From assembly GCF_002163675.1 (NCBI RefSeq), contig NZ_CP019334.1, forward strand, positions 3,701,501 through 3,765,500: DNA of 64,000 bases. Direction: 5' to 3'. The stretch comes from Polaribacter sp. SA4-12 (GTDB lineage: Bacteria; Bacteroidota; Bacteroidia; Flavobacteriales; Flavobacteriaceae). This document shows positions 1 through 9,217 of the stretch, piece after piece. The position numbers and the translations under genes were made by a program. Positions within the stretch are counted from its first letter, which is position 1, and every line of letters starts with the position of its first letter. Below the pieces are notes generated by a model. The model saw nothing but the letters and a program-made list of their open reading frames with translations, had not been told where the DNA came from and did not search any database.

Positions 1-56
1 TCTGTATTGTATAATGGAATGTCTTTATGCTGTGATAATGGTGTGTTTTCTGGCAT
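1..56 (-). CDS. Possible 5' end of a gene running off the left edge
   Basis: On the minus strand an ATG at 56-54 opens a frame of 18 codons with no stop before the window edge (it begins MPENTPLSQHK). It would lie just downstream of, and co-directional with, the GH29 gene. Nothing in so short a stretch identifies a family, and it may be chance or a decayed remnant. Confidence 0.2.
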   Translation of the reverse strand, partial: MPENTPLSQHKDIPLYNT

Positions 57-82
57 ATCTTTTAATTTATTTCTTGTTTATA

Positions 83-1564
83 TTAATTTATTCTAAAAAC
101 AAAAGCGTGTTTACAAGGTTTGTTTTTTGGTAGTTGAATTTCCAATGCAGCTACCGTTTGCTTAAAAGTAATTTTAGATTCAGAGCCAATTAATTCAATC
201 TTTTCTATTTTATCATTATAACTAGTAGAACTCAAGGATTTTATGGAAAGAATTCCAGATTCTGGCCATCCTAAAGCAATGGCGTACAATTGCCCATTAC
301 GAGTAGTAAAACGAATATCTTCATCACCAAAACCATCAAATTTCATATCTGCTAAATGTCCTGTTTTTATTTCAGTTGGACCTTCACCATAAATAAGCCA
401 AGGTCTACTTTCATAAATAGCTTCACCATTAAGTTTCAGCCATTTCCCCATTTCTCTTAAACGTTGCTTTTGGTCATCAGGAATAGTTCCGTTAGGATGT
501 GGTGCAACATTTAGTAAAAGGTTACCGTTTTTACTTACAATATCTACCAAATCGTCTACCAAATTGTTTGTTGGATAGCATTTTAAATCTTTATGCCAAA
601 TCCATTTTTGTTTTGAAATAGAATTATCGGTCAACCAAGGTTCTGGATATATTTTTGGCATACGATTACGCTCAAGATCAACTGTACCAGTTCCAAGAGG
701 GAAGTCAGGACGTTTAAAAGTTAAAACGAATTCTTGTTCTTTTTTATCTGCAGCATTGTATGCATAAGCCATCATCTCTTTACGCACTTTTTCTGATAGA
801 ATTTGTACTCGATTATCAAACCAAAGTAAATCGGGTGAATAACCATCTACTACTTCTTTTACTTTTTCTAACCAAACTTTTTCAAATGCTGCACTTGGCA
901 TAGGGTTTACTTGGTAATAATTTTGACCTTCTCCTACTTGCCAAGCAGTTTCAGGAACCTTTTCTCCATATAAAGAAGCGTTATTAGGGTCAGCACAATC
1001 GGTACTTTCATCCCAAGTTGGAAACCAACCCCATAGCCATGAATGGTGAAGGCTTACTACATATTTCAATCCGCGCTTACGAATTGCTTTTTCCATTTCG
1101 GCAACAATATCGCGTTTCGGTCCTTTGTCTACAGAGTTCCATTCATTTACTTTAGAGTCCCACATAGAAAAACCATCAGCATGTTCTCCTGCAGGACCAG
1201 CAAAACGCGCACCAGCTTCTACGAATAAATCAGCCCATTCATCAGCATCAAATTTAGGAGCTTTGAAAAGTGGAACCAAGTCTTTGTAACCAAATTCTTT
1301 TGGATCCCCATAATTTTCTTTATGAGTCTTGTTGTTTGGATGGCCTTCTTTATACATATATGTTCCGTACCAGTCTGACTCATCTTTAGGAACTGAATAT
1401 ACTCCCCAATGCGTGTAAATTCCAAATTTAGCATCCCTAAACCACTCCGGGCATTCATATTGTGAAAGTGATTCCCAATTGGCTTCATATTTATCTTGCC
1501 CTAAAATAAATTGACAGCTAATCAATGAAGTAATTATAATTAATGTTTTCTTTAATTTGTTCAT
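83..1564 (-). CDS. GH29 alpha-L-fucosidase-type glycosidase (copy 1)
   Basis: This 493-residue protein is a GH29 exo-glycosidase, a family that releases alpha-L-fucose and in some algal-galactan systems alpha-L-galactose by retaining hydrolysis. A cleavable signal peptide (about residues 1-22, ending in ILGQ) sends it to the periplasm. The GH29 catalytic barrel follows: [14 protein letters not shown] near residues 41-54, a [12 protein letters not shown] segment that binds sugar, and LLWFDNR, whose Asp250 is the expected nucleophile. Residues about 390-493 form the C-terminal beta-sandwich. It resembles the other two GH29 proteins in the window (27195 and 51517) but is clearly divergent from them, which suggests different linkages or sulfation contexts. 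It is transcribed away from the AraC regulator at 1725 and has its own predicted promoter. The family call is firm; the sugar is not determined. Confidence 0.93.
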   Translation of the reverse strand: MNKLKKTLIIITSLISCQFILGQDKYEANWESLSQYECPEWFRDAKFGIYTHWGVYSVPKDESDWYGTYMYKEGHPNNKTHKENYGDPKEFGYKDLVPLFKAPKFDADEWADLFVEAGARFAGPAGEHADGFSMWDSKVNEWNSVDKGPKRDIVAEMEKAIRKRGLKYVVSLHHSWLWGWFPTWDESTDCADPNNASLYGEKVPETAWQVGEGQNYYQVNPMPSAAFEKVWLEKVKEVVDGYSPDLLWFDNRVQILSEKVRKEMMAYAYNAADKKEQEFVLTFKRPDFPLGTGTVDLERNRMPKIYPEPWLTDNSISKQKWIWHKDLKCYPTNNLVDDLVDIVSKNGNLLLNVAPHPNGTIPDDQKQRLREMGKWLKLNGEAIYESRPWLIYGEGPTEIKTGHLADMKFDGFGDEDIRFTTRNGQLYAIALGWPESGILSIKSLSSTSYNDKIEKIELIGSESKITFKQTVAALEIQLPKNKPCKHAFVFRIN

Positions 1565-1590
1565 GTTTCAAGTCTTTTAATACTCATTAA

Positions 1591-1619
1591 CAAAGGTAAA
1601 TGTTATTAAGAATTCCAAA
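1591..1619 (-). promoter_or_regulatory. Predicted Bacteroidota promoter for the GH29 gene
   Basis: Read on the minus strand, 1598-1591 is TACCTTTG, an exact match to the Bacteroidota -7 consensus TAnnTTTG. A TTTG at 1619-1616 lies 17 bases upstream as a -33 candidate, slightly closer than usual. The -7 box sits about 27 bases before the GH29 start codon. Confidence 0.5.
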
Positions 1620-1724
1620 TTGAACAAATTCTTTTAAAAATTTAACAAAACCGATATTACTATTGAGTTAAGATCAAATTATTTATAATTATATTTACAT
1701 GTTAATATAATTGTAACAGTAATA

Positions 1725-2588
1725 ATGGATAATATTGGTCTTTTAAAAAAACTATCATTCAATGTGTCTTTTGTTGAACATTGTCGACTTGGTGAGGAGT
1801 GGGACTATTCAAATATCATTAGTCCATTTACACGATTATATCTTATTACAAATGGCGAAGCTTATATCTATTTAAAGGATCAAAAAATCAAACTTCGAAA
1901 AGGTTATTTATACTTAATTCCAAGTTTTCAACAGTGTAGCTATAAATGTAATGATTTTATGGAGCAATATTATACTACATTTACTATTCGACTACCTAAT
2001 AAACTAAGCATTTATCAATTGTATAACTTTAATATTGAAGTAAAAGCGAGTTCATTTCATTATGAATTGTTTAAAAAGTTGTGTTCAGCAAATCCTAATA
2101 TGAGCTTACCTTCAGGTAATCCTTTGGAGTATCAGAAGATGAATTTGAACGCATTTAAAAATAAGCAAAATGGTTCAAAAGAGAATTTAATTTCAAGTGG
2201 TATAATTAGCTTATTACTGTCTGAGTTTATAAACTCGACTAAAATGGAGTTGAAAACTGAATCAATGAATAAGATTCCCGAATCTATTTTATTCATTCAT
2301 CAAAATTTGAGTAATCGTCTTAATATATCTGAGTTATCAGCAAAATACTCGATGTCATCGGATCATTATACAAGAAAATTTAAGGAATTGACAAAACAAA
2401 ATCCTATCGATTATATCAATAGGCAGCGAATTGAAAAAGCACTCTTATTATTAAATACAACATCTTATTCATGTAAAGAAATTGGATATCAATGTGGTTT
2501 TAATAGTAATACTTATTTTAGTAAAATGTTTAAAAAGTATGTTAAGTTTTCACCCAATGATTACAGAGCTAGTTTAGATAATTTATAA
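1725..2588 (+). CDS. AraC-family transcriptional regulator
   Basis: This 287-residue protein has an N-terminal cupin-like sensor half (residues about 20-120, including ITNGEAYIYLKDQKIKLRKG) and a C-terminal double helix-turn-helix (about 185-287). The second helix-turn-helix carries the typical AraC signature SCKEIGYQCGFNSNTYFSKMF followed by KYVKFSPNDYR. It has no membrane segment, so it is a one-component cytoplasmic activator that probably senses a sugar. It is divergent from the GH29 gene at 83-1564, which makes that gene and perhaps others in the window its likely targets. Its sensor half differs from that of the second AraC protein at 45622. The family is certain; the ligand is unknown. 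Confidence 0.93.
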   Translation: MDNIGLLKKLSFNVSFVEHCRLGEEWDYSNIISPFTRLYLITNGEAYIYLKDQKIKLRKGYLYLIPSFQQCSYKCNDFMEQYYTTFTIRLPNKLSIYQLYNFNIEVKASSFHYELFKKLCSANPNMSLPSGNPLEYQKMNLNAFKNKQNGSKENLISSGIISLLLSEFINSTKMELKTESMNKIPESILFIHQNLSNRLNISELSAKYSMSSDHYTRKFKELTKQNPIDYINRQRIEKALLLLNTTSYSCKEIGYQCGFNSNTYFSKMFKKYVKFSPNDYRASLDNL

Positions 2589-2650
2589 TTGGAAGTTATT
2601 AAATGTTTATTTACAACAACATTGTCTTTTAGATTAAACTGATTAATAGT

Positions 2651-2696
2651 ATCATGAAGCTAAAGTATATCTTAAAAATAAACTTAGCTTCATGAT
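2651..2696. terminator. Inverted repeat between convergent genes, putative bidirectional terminator
   Basis: ATCATGAAGCTAA at 2651-2663 is the exact reverse complement of 2684-2696, a 13-bp stem with a 20-base loop. It sits between the convergent ends of the AraC gene (stop at 2588) and the GH43 gene (stop at 2706) and is followed by ATTTT. No long T-run follows, so strength is uncertain. Confidence 0.5.
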
Positions 2697-2705
2697 ATTT
2701 TAAGT

Positions 2706-4031
2706 CTATTCAAATTTTACCCAATCAATATTCATTAGGTATTCATCATCACCTTCAAACACTAGTTTGATGTCTTTAACACCTTTTATTTTTTTGTTGA
2801 TGTTTGTTGTAACTTCTTTCCAAGTATTCCAATTACCAGTATTAGTAACTTCTGTTGTAGAAATTAGTTTGTTATCTATATATAATTTTATTTTTCCTCC
2901 TTTAGAACCAGAAGCAACTCTGTATGTTATTTTCTTATAACGATCACAGAAATCAACAGAATTATAAGTTACAAAAGCGTTAGGTTTAATATAGTCTAAA
3001 TTCCAACCAACAACATTTTTGTCTTTAAGTCTGCTAACTTTTAAACCTTTTGCGTCAGAATAACGATCAATTTGAATAGGCTTATCTGTACTTGTTAAAC
3101 CAATACCTCTTAAGGTTGCTTTTTTCTCTAAAATCTTTCCCTTTTTATCAAAAAACAAACTGTCTGCTCTCATAGAACGTAAGTGTTGATTGTTAGAAAT
3201 ATCGTGATGATGATAGAAAATATACCATTGTTTTTTGTACTCTAAAATAGAATGATGATTTGTCCAAATTCCGTCTTTAAAACGCTCCATAATCATTCCT
3301 TTATACTCAAAAGGACCTTTAGGATTTGTTCCTGTTGCATAAGCAATTTCTTCAGATCCTGATTTATCGTGAGGAAATGTAAAATAATAAGTTCCGTTTT
3401 TCTTAAACATAAATGAACCTTCTTTATATCCTTTAGGTAAACCTTCAATTAATTTTGCTTCCCCTTTAATTGATTTCATATCGTCATTTAATTCAGCAAC
3501 AAATAATTCTTTTCCACCGCCAAAATAGATGTATGCTTTTCCATCATCGTCAATTAAAACATTTGGATCGATACCATTTACACCTTCAATATAAGTCTTT
3601 TCTAATTTATAAGGACCTTCTGGATTCGTTGCAGTTGCAACTCCAACACGTCTAAAACCACTTTTATCTAAAGGTGGAGCAGGGTAGTAGTAATAGTAAA
3701 TTCCGTCTTTTTCAACACAATCTGGTGCCCACATTCCAAATCCATCTTTCTTTCCCCAAGGCACATCCGTTTGATCGATTATTTTACCATGATCAGTCCA
3801 ATTTGTTAAATTTTTAGTTGAAAAAACATTGTATGAAGGCATACAAAACCCGTTTTCTCCTTTACCTTCATCACAAACAACATCTGTTGAAGGAAATACA
3901 TATAGTTTTCCGTTAAAAACACGAGCAGTAGGATCTGCTGTAAACATGTGTGTAACGATAGGGTTTTGCGCCATTAATTGAAAACTTGCAATTACGGCAA
4001 CTAACAATAAGATAATTTTATTTTTGTTCAT
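2706..4031 (-). CDS. GH43 glycosidase with C-terminal CBM6-like domain
   Basis: This 441-residue protein has a signal peptide (about residues 1-21, ending LMAQ), a five-bladed GH43 propeller (about 25-300) and a C-terminal carbohydrate-binding domain of CBM6 type (about 310-441, including NTGNWNTWKEV and a final YLMNIDWVKFE). The three expected inverting catalytic acids are visible: Asp33 in TADPTARVF, Asp155 in NGIDPNV and Glu204 in YKEGSFMF. GH43 enzymes act on arabinans, xylans and galactans; in a marine PUL of this type a galactosidic substrate is plausible but not shown. It lies 10 bases downstream of a sulfatase gene and is probably co-transcribed, suggesting the two act in sequence on one sulfated side chain. 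Family call strong, specificity unknown. Confidence 0.9.
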   Translation of the reverse strand: MNKNKIILLLVAVIASFQLMAQNPIVTHMFTADPTARVFNGKLYVFPSTDVVCDEGKGENGFCMPSYNVFSTKNLTNWTDHGKIIDQTDVPWGKKDGFGMWAPDCVEKDGIYYYYYPAPPLDKSGFRRVGVATATNPEGPYKLEKTYIEGVNGIDPNVLIDDDGKAYIYFGGGKELFVAELNDDMKSIKGEAKLIEGLPKGYKEGSFMFKKNGTYYFTFPHDKSGSEEIAYATGTNPKGPFEYKGMIMERFKDGIWTNHHSILEYKKQWYIFYHHHDISNNQHLRSMRADSLFFDKKGKILEKKATLRGIGLTSTDKPIQIDRYSDAKGLKVSRLKDKNVVGWNLDYIKPNAFVTYNSVDFCDRYKKITYRVASGSKGGKIKLYIDNKLISTTEVTNTGNWNTWKEVTTNINKKIKGVKDIKLVFEGDDEYLMNIDWVKFE

Positions 4032-4041
4032 TTTTTTAATT

Positions 4042-5460
4042 TTATTGATTTCTTAGTTTTGGGTGTAAAGAATTTCTTTTTGTTTTATTTAGTTTTTGTT
4101 CTTCTTTAATTACATTTTCTGCATGAGGATCAAACCAACCTGGATCTAAATTATTAGAATCCCAAAGTTTATAATCTTCTTCTAATTCCTTGATGATATT
4201 ACTATTGGTATCAGAAATATCATAACGTTCTTTAGGATCTTTTTCTAAGTCAAATAATAATGTTTTCTCTTTATAAGCGCTTTTATATAATTTATAGTTT
4301 CCTTTTCTTACAGCATATTCAAATCCGCCAGAAGATCTCCAAAATAAAGCTTCATGTGGTTTGTCAGTATTTGTCTTATTGATATACGGAATTAAATCTT
4401 TTCCGTCTAGTTGGTTTTCTAATTCAGAATTTCCTCCAGCAATATTTAACAAAGTAGGAAATAAATCTAAAGAAGAAATTGGGTTATTATAAACTTGATT
4501 TTCTTTTAATCCTTTAGGCCAAGATATAAAAAATGGCACTTTTATTCCACCTTCAAACAACATGCCTTTATGCCCTCTATTTGGTCTATTATCAGCATGT
4601 TCTAATCTTCCTCCATTATCACTTAAAAATACAATTACTGTGTTGTCTTTAATACCTTTTGCTTTTAATGTAGAATCAATTCTCCCAACACCAACATCAA
4701 CAGCGTTTACCATTGCTCCGTAAATATTTCTACCTGCATATTCTATATGTTTTGTGTTTTCTAAATATTGTTTTGTTGCATGATCTGGAGCGTGAGGAGC
4801 ATTATATGCCAAATACATAAAGAATGGTTTTTTATCATTTTTATTGATAAATTCGATAGCTTCATTTGTAAAATCATCTGTTAAATAAGATAATTCTTCT
4901 TGCGAAACTTCCTTTCCATTTCTGTAAATAGTTCTTAAAGGACCATTAGGTATTCCCCAAAAATTCATTGCTCCACCAGGAAAACCAAACCAATGATCAA
5001 AACCTTGTTTGTTTGGGTGTAAATTTGGATGATCTCCAACATGCCATTTACCAATTGCACTTGTTGTATAACCTTGTTCTTTTAAAGCTTCAGAAATCAT
5101 TTTTTCTGATAAAGGCGTTCCAATAGTATCATCATTTTCACCTTCATAAGGCATATTACAATCGTGCCCAAATCTTGCTTGATATCTACCAGTTAACAAA
5201 CCTGCTCTAGAAGGACTGCAATAAGGATGCGAAACATATCCTTTAGAAAAGACAACACCTTCTTTAGCAATTCTATCTAAATTCTGTGTAGGAATATCTG
5301 TTGCTCCGTTAAAACCAACATCCGCCCAACCTTGATCATCTGTAAGAATAATGATGATATTGGGTTTTTCTTTTTTTTTAACTTTCATTTCTAAAGTCTC
5401 CTTCTTATTATTACAAGAGAAACAAAGTAATACTAGAAATGCAATTAAAATTTTATTCAT
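4042..5460 (-). CDS. S1-family formylglycine sulfatase (lipoprotein)
   Basis: This 472-residue arylsulfatase-type enzyme removes ester sulfate from a carbohydrate. Residues 1-16 are a lipoprotein signal with the lipid-modified cysteine in LLCFSCNN, so it is membrane-anchored and probably periplasmic. IILTDDQGWADVG gives the N-terminal calcium-binding aspartates. The signature YCSPSRAGLLTGR places Cys81 as the residue converted to formylglycine. AIGKWHVG and a VFLSDNGG segment supply further active-site residues. The length is normal for the family. It is the first gene of a two-gene unit with the GH43 gene downstream and has a -7 box 60 bases upstream. The S1 subfamily and the sulfate position cannot be fixed by eye. 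Confidence 0.93.
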   Translation of the reverse strand: MNKILIAFLVLLCFSCNNKKETLEMKVKKKEKPNIIIILTDDQGWADVGFNGATDIPTQNLDRIAKEGVVFSKGYVSHPYCSPSRAGLLTGRYQARFGHDCNMPYEGENDDTIGTPLSEKMISEALKEQGYTTSAIGKWHVGDHPNLHPNKQGFDHWFGFPGGAMNFWGIPNGPLRTIYRNGKEVSQEELSYLTDDFTNEAIEFINKNDKKPFFMYLAYNAPHAPDHATKQYLENTKHIEYAGRNIYGAMVNAVDVGVGRIDSTLKAKGIKDNTVIVFLSDNGGRLEHADNRPNRGHKGMLFEGGIKVPFFISWPKGLKENQVYNNPISSLDLFPTLLNIAGGNSELENQLDGKDLIPYINKTNTDKPHEALFWRSSGGFEYAVRKGNYKLYKSAYKEKTLLFDLEKDPKERYDISDTNSNIIKELEEDYKLWDSNNLDPGWFDPHAENVIKEEQKLNKTKRNSLHPKLRNQ

Positions 5461-5683
5461 TATAATTTAAGAAATTGTTGAGTTTTAGGTCGTGTTTATT
5501 TAACTGTAAAAGGTTACAATGACAAAATTACTCACATCCTAAGTGGAGTAACATATTTATCGTTTTAATTTATATAACATATGATTTTACTTTAATTAAA
5601 TGGCTTTTATTAAGGTAATTAAAATAATCAGTTAAATAACTGTTTGTCAACCTATATTATTTGCTTTTAAATTAAAATGTGCT
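5461..5683. other. Intergenic region, 223 bp
   Basis: This gap holds the presumed promoter of the sulfatase gene and the region after the beta-barrel gene. A stretch around 5565-5590 (GTTTTAATTTATATAACATA core) recurs with one mismatch around 8365-8390, upstream of the second beta-barrel gene. It may be a shared regulatory element or part of the local duplication. Confidence 0.4.
5523..5530 (-). promoter_or_regulatory. Predicted -7 box of the sulfatase-GH43 unit
   Basis: On the minus strand 5530-5523 reads TAATTTTG, matching TAnnTTTG, 63 bases before the sulfatase start codon. No clear TTTG -33 element is seen at the expected spacing, so this is tentative. Confidence 0.35.
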
Positions 5684-6907
5684 TTAAAATATAGTATAAC
5701 CAAACATTATAGATACACTTTTAAAATCAGATTTATATATATAAGAATCTGTAATATTACTACTTAAAGCATAATTTAATTCAATACTATATTTATTTAA
5801 GAATTTATATCCGAATGCTAAAGCAAAGTTATTTGTATTGCTAATTACATCTTCATAGATGATATTTAATCCTTTTTTTGTTATCATAGAATTAAATGGT
5901 AAATCAATTACAAAGTTTAAATTAGCATATAATTTTGAACCTTTCTTTAGATACATAAAGTGTCTTAATCCAAACAGTACTTCAATGGATTCATATTCAA
6001 CAATATTAGTTCTGGTAAATGGTGAATTTGGGACTTTAGATTCAAATTCACCATTAAATGATTGGTATCTTGGCTCTAGAGAAAGAGCCCATTTGTTTCT
6101 ATTGAAAGGGAAAATAAATTCAAGTTCAAGCCCAAGTTTATAATTGATTTTAGAATCGTATGTAAGTTTTTCTGAAGTTAAAAATCTTGTTGTATTTAAA
6201 GAAGATATACTTAAACCTGGTTTAATTGTTAAATTAAAAACTCCTTTTTTTTTCTCGTTTTTAAATTGAGAAATAGTGGGTTTTTCAATTTGGTAGCATT
6301 TATTATATTTTGTTATTATGTTAGATATCTCTTTTTTGAAAAACTTTAAGGACTCAATATTACCTTTGGTAATAGATTCGCATTTTAAAGTGTTAATTAG
6401 TTGTTGTTTGTAATAATTATTGGTTCCTACCTTTCGGTTCACAGTTAAATACGTTTTATAAATTAATTGTTCAATAGGATAATTATCTACGCTAAAAAAT
6501 AACCGTTGGTTTTTAGAATCATTAAAATAATATAGATTTGCTTTACCCTCAATTAAAACTTTTAAAAAAAGATCTTCTGTATTATATTCAGGTCTCCTTA
6601 CTTTTGACAAATTACTTGAAGTATTTTGATAAGATCTGTCTATTTTTATACTTCTTTTAATATATTTAACTCTTTTGTATATGGTAAACTCATTTACCAA
6701 TTTAACTGATGCAGTAGTGAATTTTTTATTTTCAAGTGATATTTTATAATCAAATTCGGTAGGATTATTGAGCCAACCAACATTTTTAATATAACACTCA
6801 GTTTTGTTATTGTTATTATCAATAAAATACCCTTTTTCGAAAGTTATTTGAGAATAGCTACAAATACTTAGAAGTATTGTAATAGCAGAAATTAGAATCT
6901 TTTTCAT
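5684..6907 (-). CDS. Putative outer-membrane beta-barrel protein (tandem paralogue B)
   Basis: I do not recognise a named family. The 407-residue protein has a signal peptide (residues 1-19, ending ICSYS) and an N-terminal region of about 170 residues rich in Lys, Asn and Tyr. The C-terminal half (about 220-407) has alternating hydrophobic strands such as FNLTIKPGLSISSLN, WALSLEPRYQSFNGEF and LNYALSSNI, and the protein ends in the aromatic strand SVSIMFGYTIF. That pattern is typical of small outer-membrane beta-barrels in Bacteroidota. It is a tandem paralogue of 7049-8278, and the first 53 residues are identical between them. It is not SusC: it is far too short and has no plug domain. Its link to the polysaccharide genes is only positional. 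Confidence 0.75.
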   Translation of the reverse strand: MKKILISAITILLSICSYSQITFEKGYFIDNNNNKTECYIKNVGWLNNPTEFDYKISLENKKFTTASVKLVNEFTIYKRVKYIKRSIKIDRSYQNTSSNLSKVRRPEYNTEDLFLKVLIEGKANLYYFNDSKNQRLFFSVDNYPIEQLIYKTYLTVNRKVGTNNYYKQQLINTLKCESITKGNIESLKFFKKEISNIITKYNKCYQIEKPTISQFKNEKKKGVFNLTIKPGLSISSLNTTRFLTSEKLTYDSKINYKLGLELEFIFPFNRNKWALSLEPRYQSFNGEFESKVPNSPFTRTNIVEYESIEVLFGLRHFMYLKKGSKLYANLNFVIDLPFNSMITKKGLNIIYEDVISNTNNFALAFGYKFLNKYSIELNYALSSNITDSYIYKSDFKSVSIMFGYTIF

Positions 6908-6915
6908 TTTTTTTT
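6744..6915 (-). repeat. Direct repeat copy 1 (5' ends of the tandem beta-barrel genes)
   Basis: About 172 bases covering the start codon and first roughly 53 codons of this gene match 8115-8286 with only two differences by eye, while the rest of the two genes diverge strongly. This indicates tandem duplication with later gene conversion or selection confined to the 5' end. Confidence 0.85.
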
Positions 6916-7048
6916 ATTTTGATAGAAGCACTTTGAATCTATGGAAGTTTATTATTTTTATTTCAACTCAAAGTTTGTAAATTATTTTTGTTTTAAGTTA
7001 ACCTCTAATTTGAGTATTCACTTTTTGAAATTAAATTAAAATGTACTT

Positions 7049-8278
7049 TTAAAATATAGTATAACCAAATGTCAGAGAAATACTCTTGTAGTCAGATATA
7101 TAATCGAAATGTGGCCCTGTAATATTTCTGCTAAGACCATAATTTAATTCAACCGAATACTTATTTAAATATTTATATCCAATTCCTAATGAGCTGTTGT
7201 ACCTTGTTTCAAATTCTTGTTCAAAGGTAACGCGATCTCGAGATACTATTTTTATACTGGAATTCAAAGGGAAGTCTATTACATAATTGAAATTAACGAA
7301 AAGTTTAGAATTATTATTTAAAAACATATAATATCTAAGTCCAATTGGCATTTCTATGGATTTATAATCAACTGTCATTATTTTGGTAAAAGGTGAATTT
7401 GGATTTTCATATTCAACTTCACCATTAAATGATTGATATCTTGGTTCTATTGTTAAAGCCCATTTATTTCTATTGAAAGGAAGTATTACTTCAGCTTCAA
7501 TTCCTATTTTTAAATTTGTTTGACTACCTAAATCAAATTTCATTAATGAACTAGTATTTTGAGTATTTAAAGAATTCGATGCTACACCAGCTCTAAAGGT
7601 TAAATTAAATACATCCCTTTTTTCTTTATCAATTAATTGTTTATTAGTTGCTCCTTCAGGTTGCATACAATTGTTGTATTTAATTATAATTTTTTCTAAA
7701 TTACTTTGAAAATATTGTAAATATTCAATATTACTTTCTGTAATAGATTTACATTTTAAACGATTAGTTAATTGTTGTTTGTAATAATTGTTAGTTTTTA
7801 TAATACTACCCGTGGCTAAATAGTTTTTATAAATTAATTGCTCTATAGGAGAATTGCTAATTTTAAAGAAAAAACGTTGATTTCTAGAATCTTTATAAGC
7901 GTATAAATTAGCATTTCCTTCAATTAAGACTTTGAGAAAAATTTCTTCAGTTTTAAATTCAGGATTTCTGTTGTAAGATAAAACATTGTTAATATTTTGA
8001 CTTGATCTGTCAATTTTTAGGGTTCGTTTTATATATTTATCTTGGTTGTATATAGTAAGTTCCTTTACTAATTTAACAGATATAGTAGTATGTATTTCAC
8101 TTTCTAAAGAGGTTTTATAATCAAATTCGGTAGGATTATTGAGCCACCCAACATTTTTAATATAACACTCAGTTTTGTTATTGTTATTATCAATAAAATA
8201 CCCTTTTTCGAAAGTTATTTGAGAATAGCTACAAATACTTAGAAGTATTGTAATAGCAGAGATTAGAATCTTTTTCAT
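7049..8278 (-). CDS. Putative outer-membrane beta-barrel protein (tandem paralogue A)
   Basis: This 409-residue protein has the same architecture as its neighbour at 5684: a signal peptide (1-19), a polar N-terminal region (about 20-190) and a C-terminal beta-barrel-like half ending SISLTFGYTIF. The barrel half aligns along its length (FNLTFRAGVASNSLN, WALTIEPRYQSFNGEV, LNYGLSRNITG), but the middle and loop residues differ widely. Surface-exposed loops probably diverged after duplication while the export signal and first domain stayed uniform. No function can be assigned; it could be a structural porin-like protein or a surface-exposed binding protein. The two genes are 141 bases apart with no obvious promoter between them. 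Confidence 0.75.
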   Translation of the reverse strand: MKKILISAITILLSICSYSQITFEKGYFIDNNNNKTECYIKNVGWLNNPTEFDYKTSLESEIHTTISVKLVKELTIYNQDKYIKRTLKIDRSSQNINNVLSYNRNPEFKTEEIFLKVLIEGNANLYAYKDSRNQRFFFKISNSPIEQLIYKNYLATGSIIKTNNYYKQQLTNRLKCKSITESNIEYLQYFQSNLEKIIIKYNNCMQPEGATNKQLIDKEKRDVFNLTFRAGVASNSLNTQNTSSLMKFDLGSQTNLKIGIEAEVILPFNRNKWALTIEPRYQSFNGEVEYENPNSPFTKIMTVDYKSIEMPIGLRYYMFLNNNSKLFVNFNYVIDFPLNSSIKIVSRDRVTFEQEFETRYNSSLGIGYKYLNKYSVELNYGLSRNITGPHFDYISDYKSISLTFGYTIF

Positions 8279-8286
8279 TTTTTTTT
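8115..8286 (-). repeat. Direct repeat copy 2 (5' ends of the tandem beta-barrel genes)
   Basis: This is the partner of 6744-6915. It spans the start codon, signal peptide and first domain of the upstream paralogue and extends about 8 bases upstream of the ATG. Confidence 0.85.
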
Positions 8287-8834
8287 AAAGCTGTTTTTTT
8301 AAGAACTTTGAATTCAATTTTTTTATAAAAATACTTTGAATTTATGCAACACGTTGCCATTAATTGTTTTAATCTATATAACATATGGTTTTTTCATCAA
8401 TAAAGAGATTAGAGATTTATTTAAAAGATACACTTAAGTTTTAAGTGTATTCCTTTTTCACTACCTGTAGTAAAAGCAGTGGTTTTTAATAAAAATTGGT
8501 TGTTTTAAAAAGGTAAAATTAAGAAAGGTTCTTCTACATATTTTGATGATTCAGAATGTAGAAACTTAAACCTTCAATACAATTAGGCAATTTAAGTTTC
8601 TTTTGATAATAATACAACGTAAGAACGTCACAGAAGAAAACAAACATAAAAGAGTTTTAATTGAATTTGATGGTGTAATTTTATTCAGACGATCATCATA
8701 ATTACTAATTACTTAGTAGGTTTGATCGTTTGTAATAATAAGATTTTTTTATAACAGTTTTGATTTATTCCTAAAAAACGGGAAGCGTAAAAAGCAACTG
8801 AAAAACTATATTTTTAATAATTTTATTTTTCTAT
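8279..8834. other. Intergenic region, 556 bp, with inverted repeats
   Basis: No convincing gene is present on either strand. Two structures stand out. An 11-bp perfect inverted repeat, AGAAACTTAAA at 8560-8570 paired with 8591-8601, has a 20-base loop. A weaker nested structure around 8689-8731 pairs ACGATCA with TGATCGT around CTAATTACTTAG. The region separates the end of the LacI-linked operon from the beta-barrel genes, so it should contain a terminator and the barrel promoter. It may also hold unrecognisable gene debris, as the flanking pseudogene suggests. Confidence 0.5.
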
Positions 8835-9211
8835 TTATTTTTTCTTAATTAATGGAATTACCAAGGAATATGAAACTTCACTGTCTTTAGGTAAAATGGC
8901 AATAATCAATGCTTTTGGAATTCCATTTTCCATATAAAATTTAGGCATATCGGCGGTACGTTCACAAAGCGTTTCGCTACCGTCTGTCCAAAGTAATTTC
9001 CCTGCTTTTAAAACCAATGGTTGTTCAGCCAAAGACCAATTTAAACCCTCTTATCTGAAGTATGTAAAACCATTGTAATCTGCTTCTTGAATAATATTTG
9101 CCTTGTCAAATTTTTCAGGAAGTAACCCCTTAAAATCTAAGTCTGTTTGAGCTACCCCTATTAAGCTAATAAAAATGAAAAAACAGATACTATAACATTT
9201 TTTAAATTCAT
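8835..9211 (-). pseudogene. Decayed relative of the beta-propeller glycosidases
   Basis: A start codon at 9211-9209 begins a signal peptide (MNLKNVIVSVFSFLLA) that runs into a stop. The reading continues in a shifted frame as VAQTDLDFKGLLPEK, stops again, then shifts into an open frame at 9032-8835. That last part (PKFYMENGIPKALIIAIL then PLIKKK) matches the C-terminus of the two genes upstream (RPQVYLENGIPKVLVCAS then VQIPI). The whole catalytic middle of about 280 residues is missing. It is therefore a third member of the same family reduced by internal deletion and frameshifts, at the tail of the operon. It is unlikely to make a functional product. Confidence 0.75.
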
Positions 9212-9217
9212 ATTGTT

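Noticed and set aside
1043-1228. Open frame opposite the GH29 gene
   Set aside because: It lies entirely inside the GH29 coding sequence on the other strand and has no family features; a chance antisense frame. Other frames nested within clear genes (for example at 17084, 17598, 31705 and 43681) were dropped for the same reason.
5684-8278. SusC-like or SusD-like genes
   Set aside because: The proteins are only about 400 residues, have no TonB box or plug domain, and lack SusD helical repeats.
8550-8740. Terminal inverted repeats of an insertion sequence
   Set aside because: The inverted repeats here are short, are not the ends of any transposase-coding segment, and no target duplication could be recognised.
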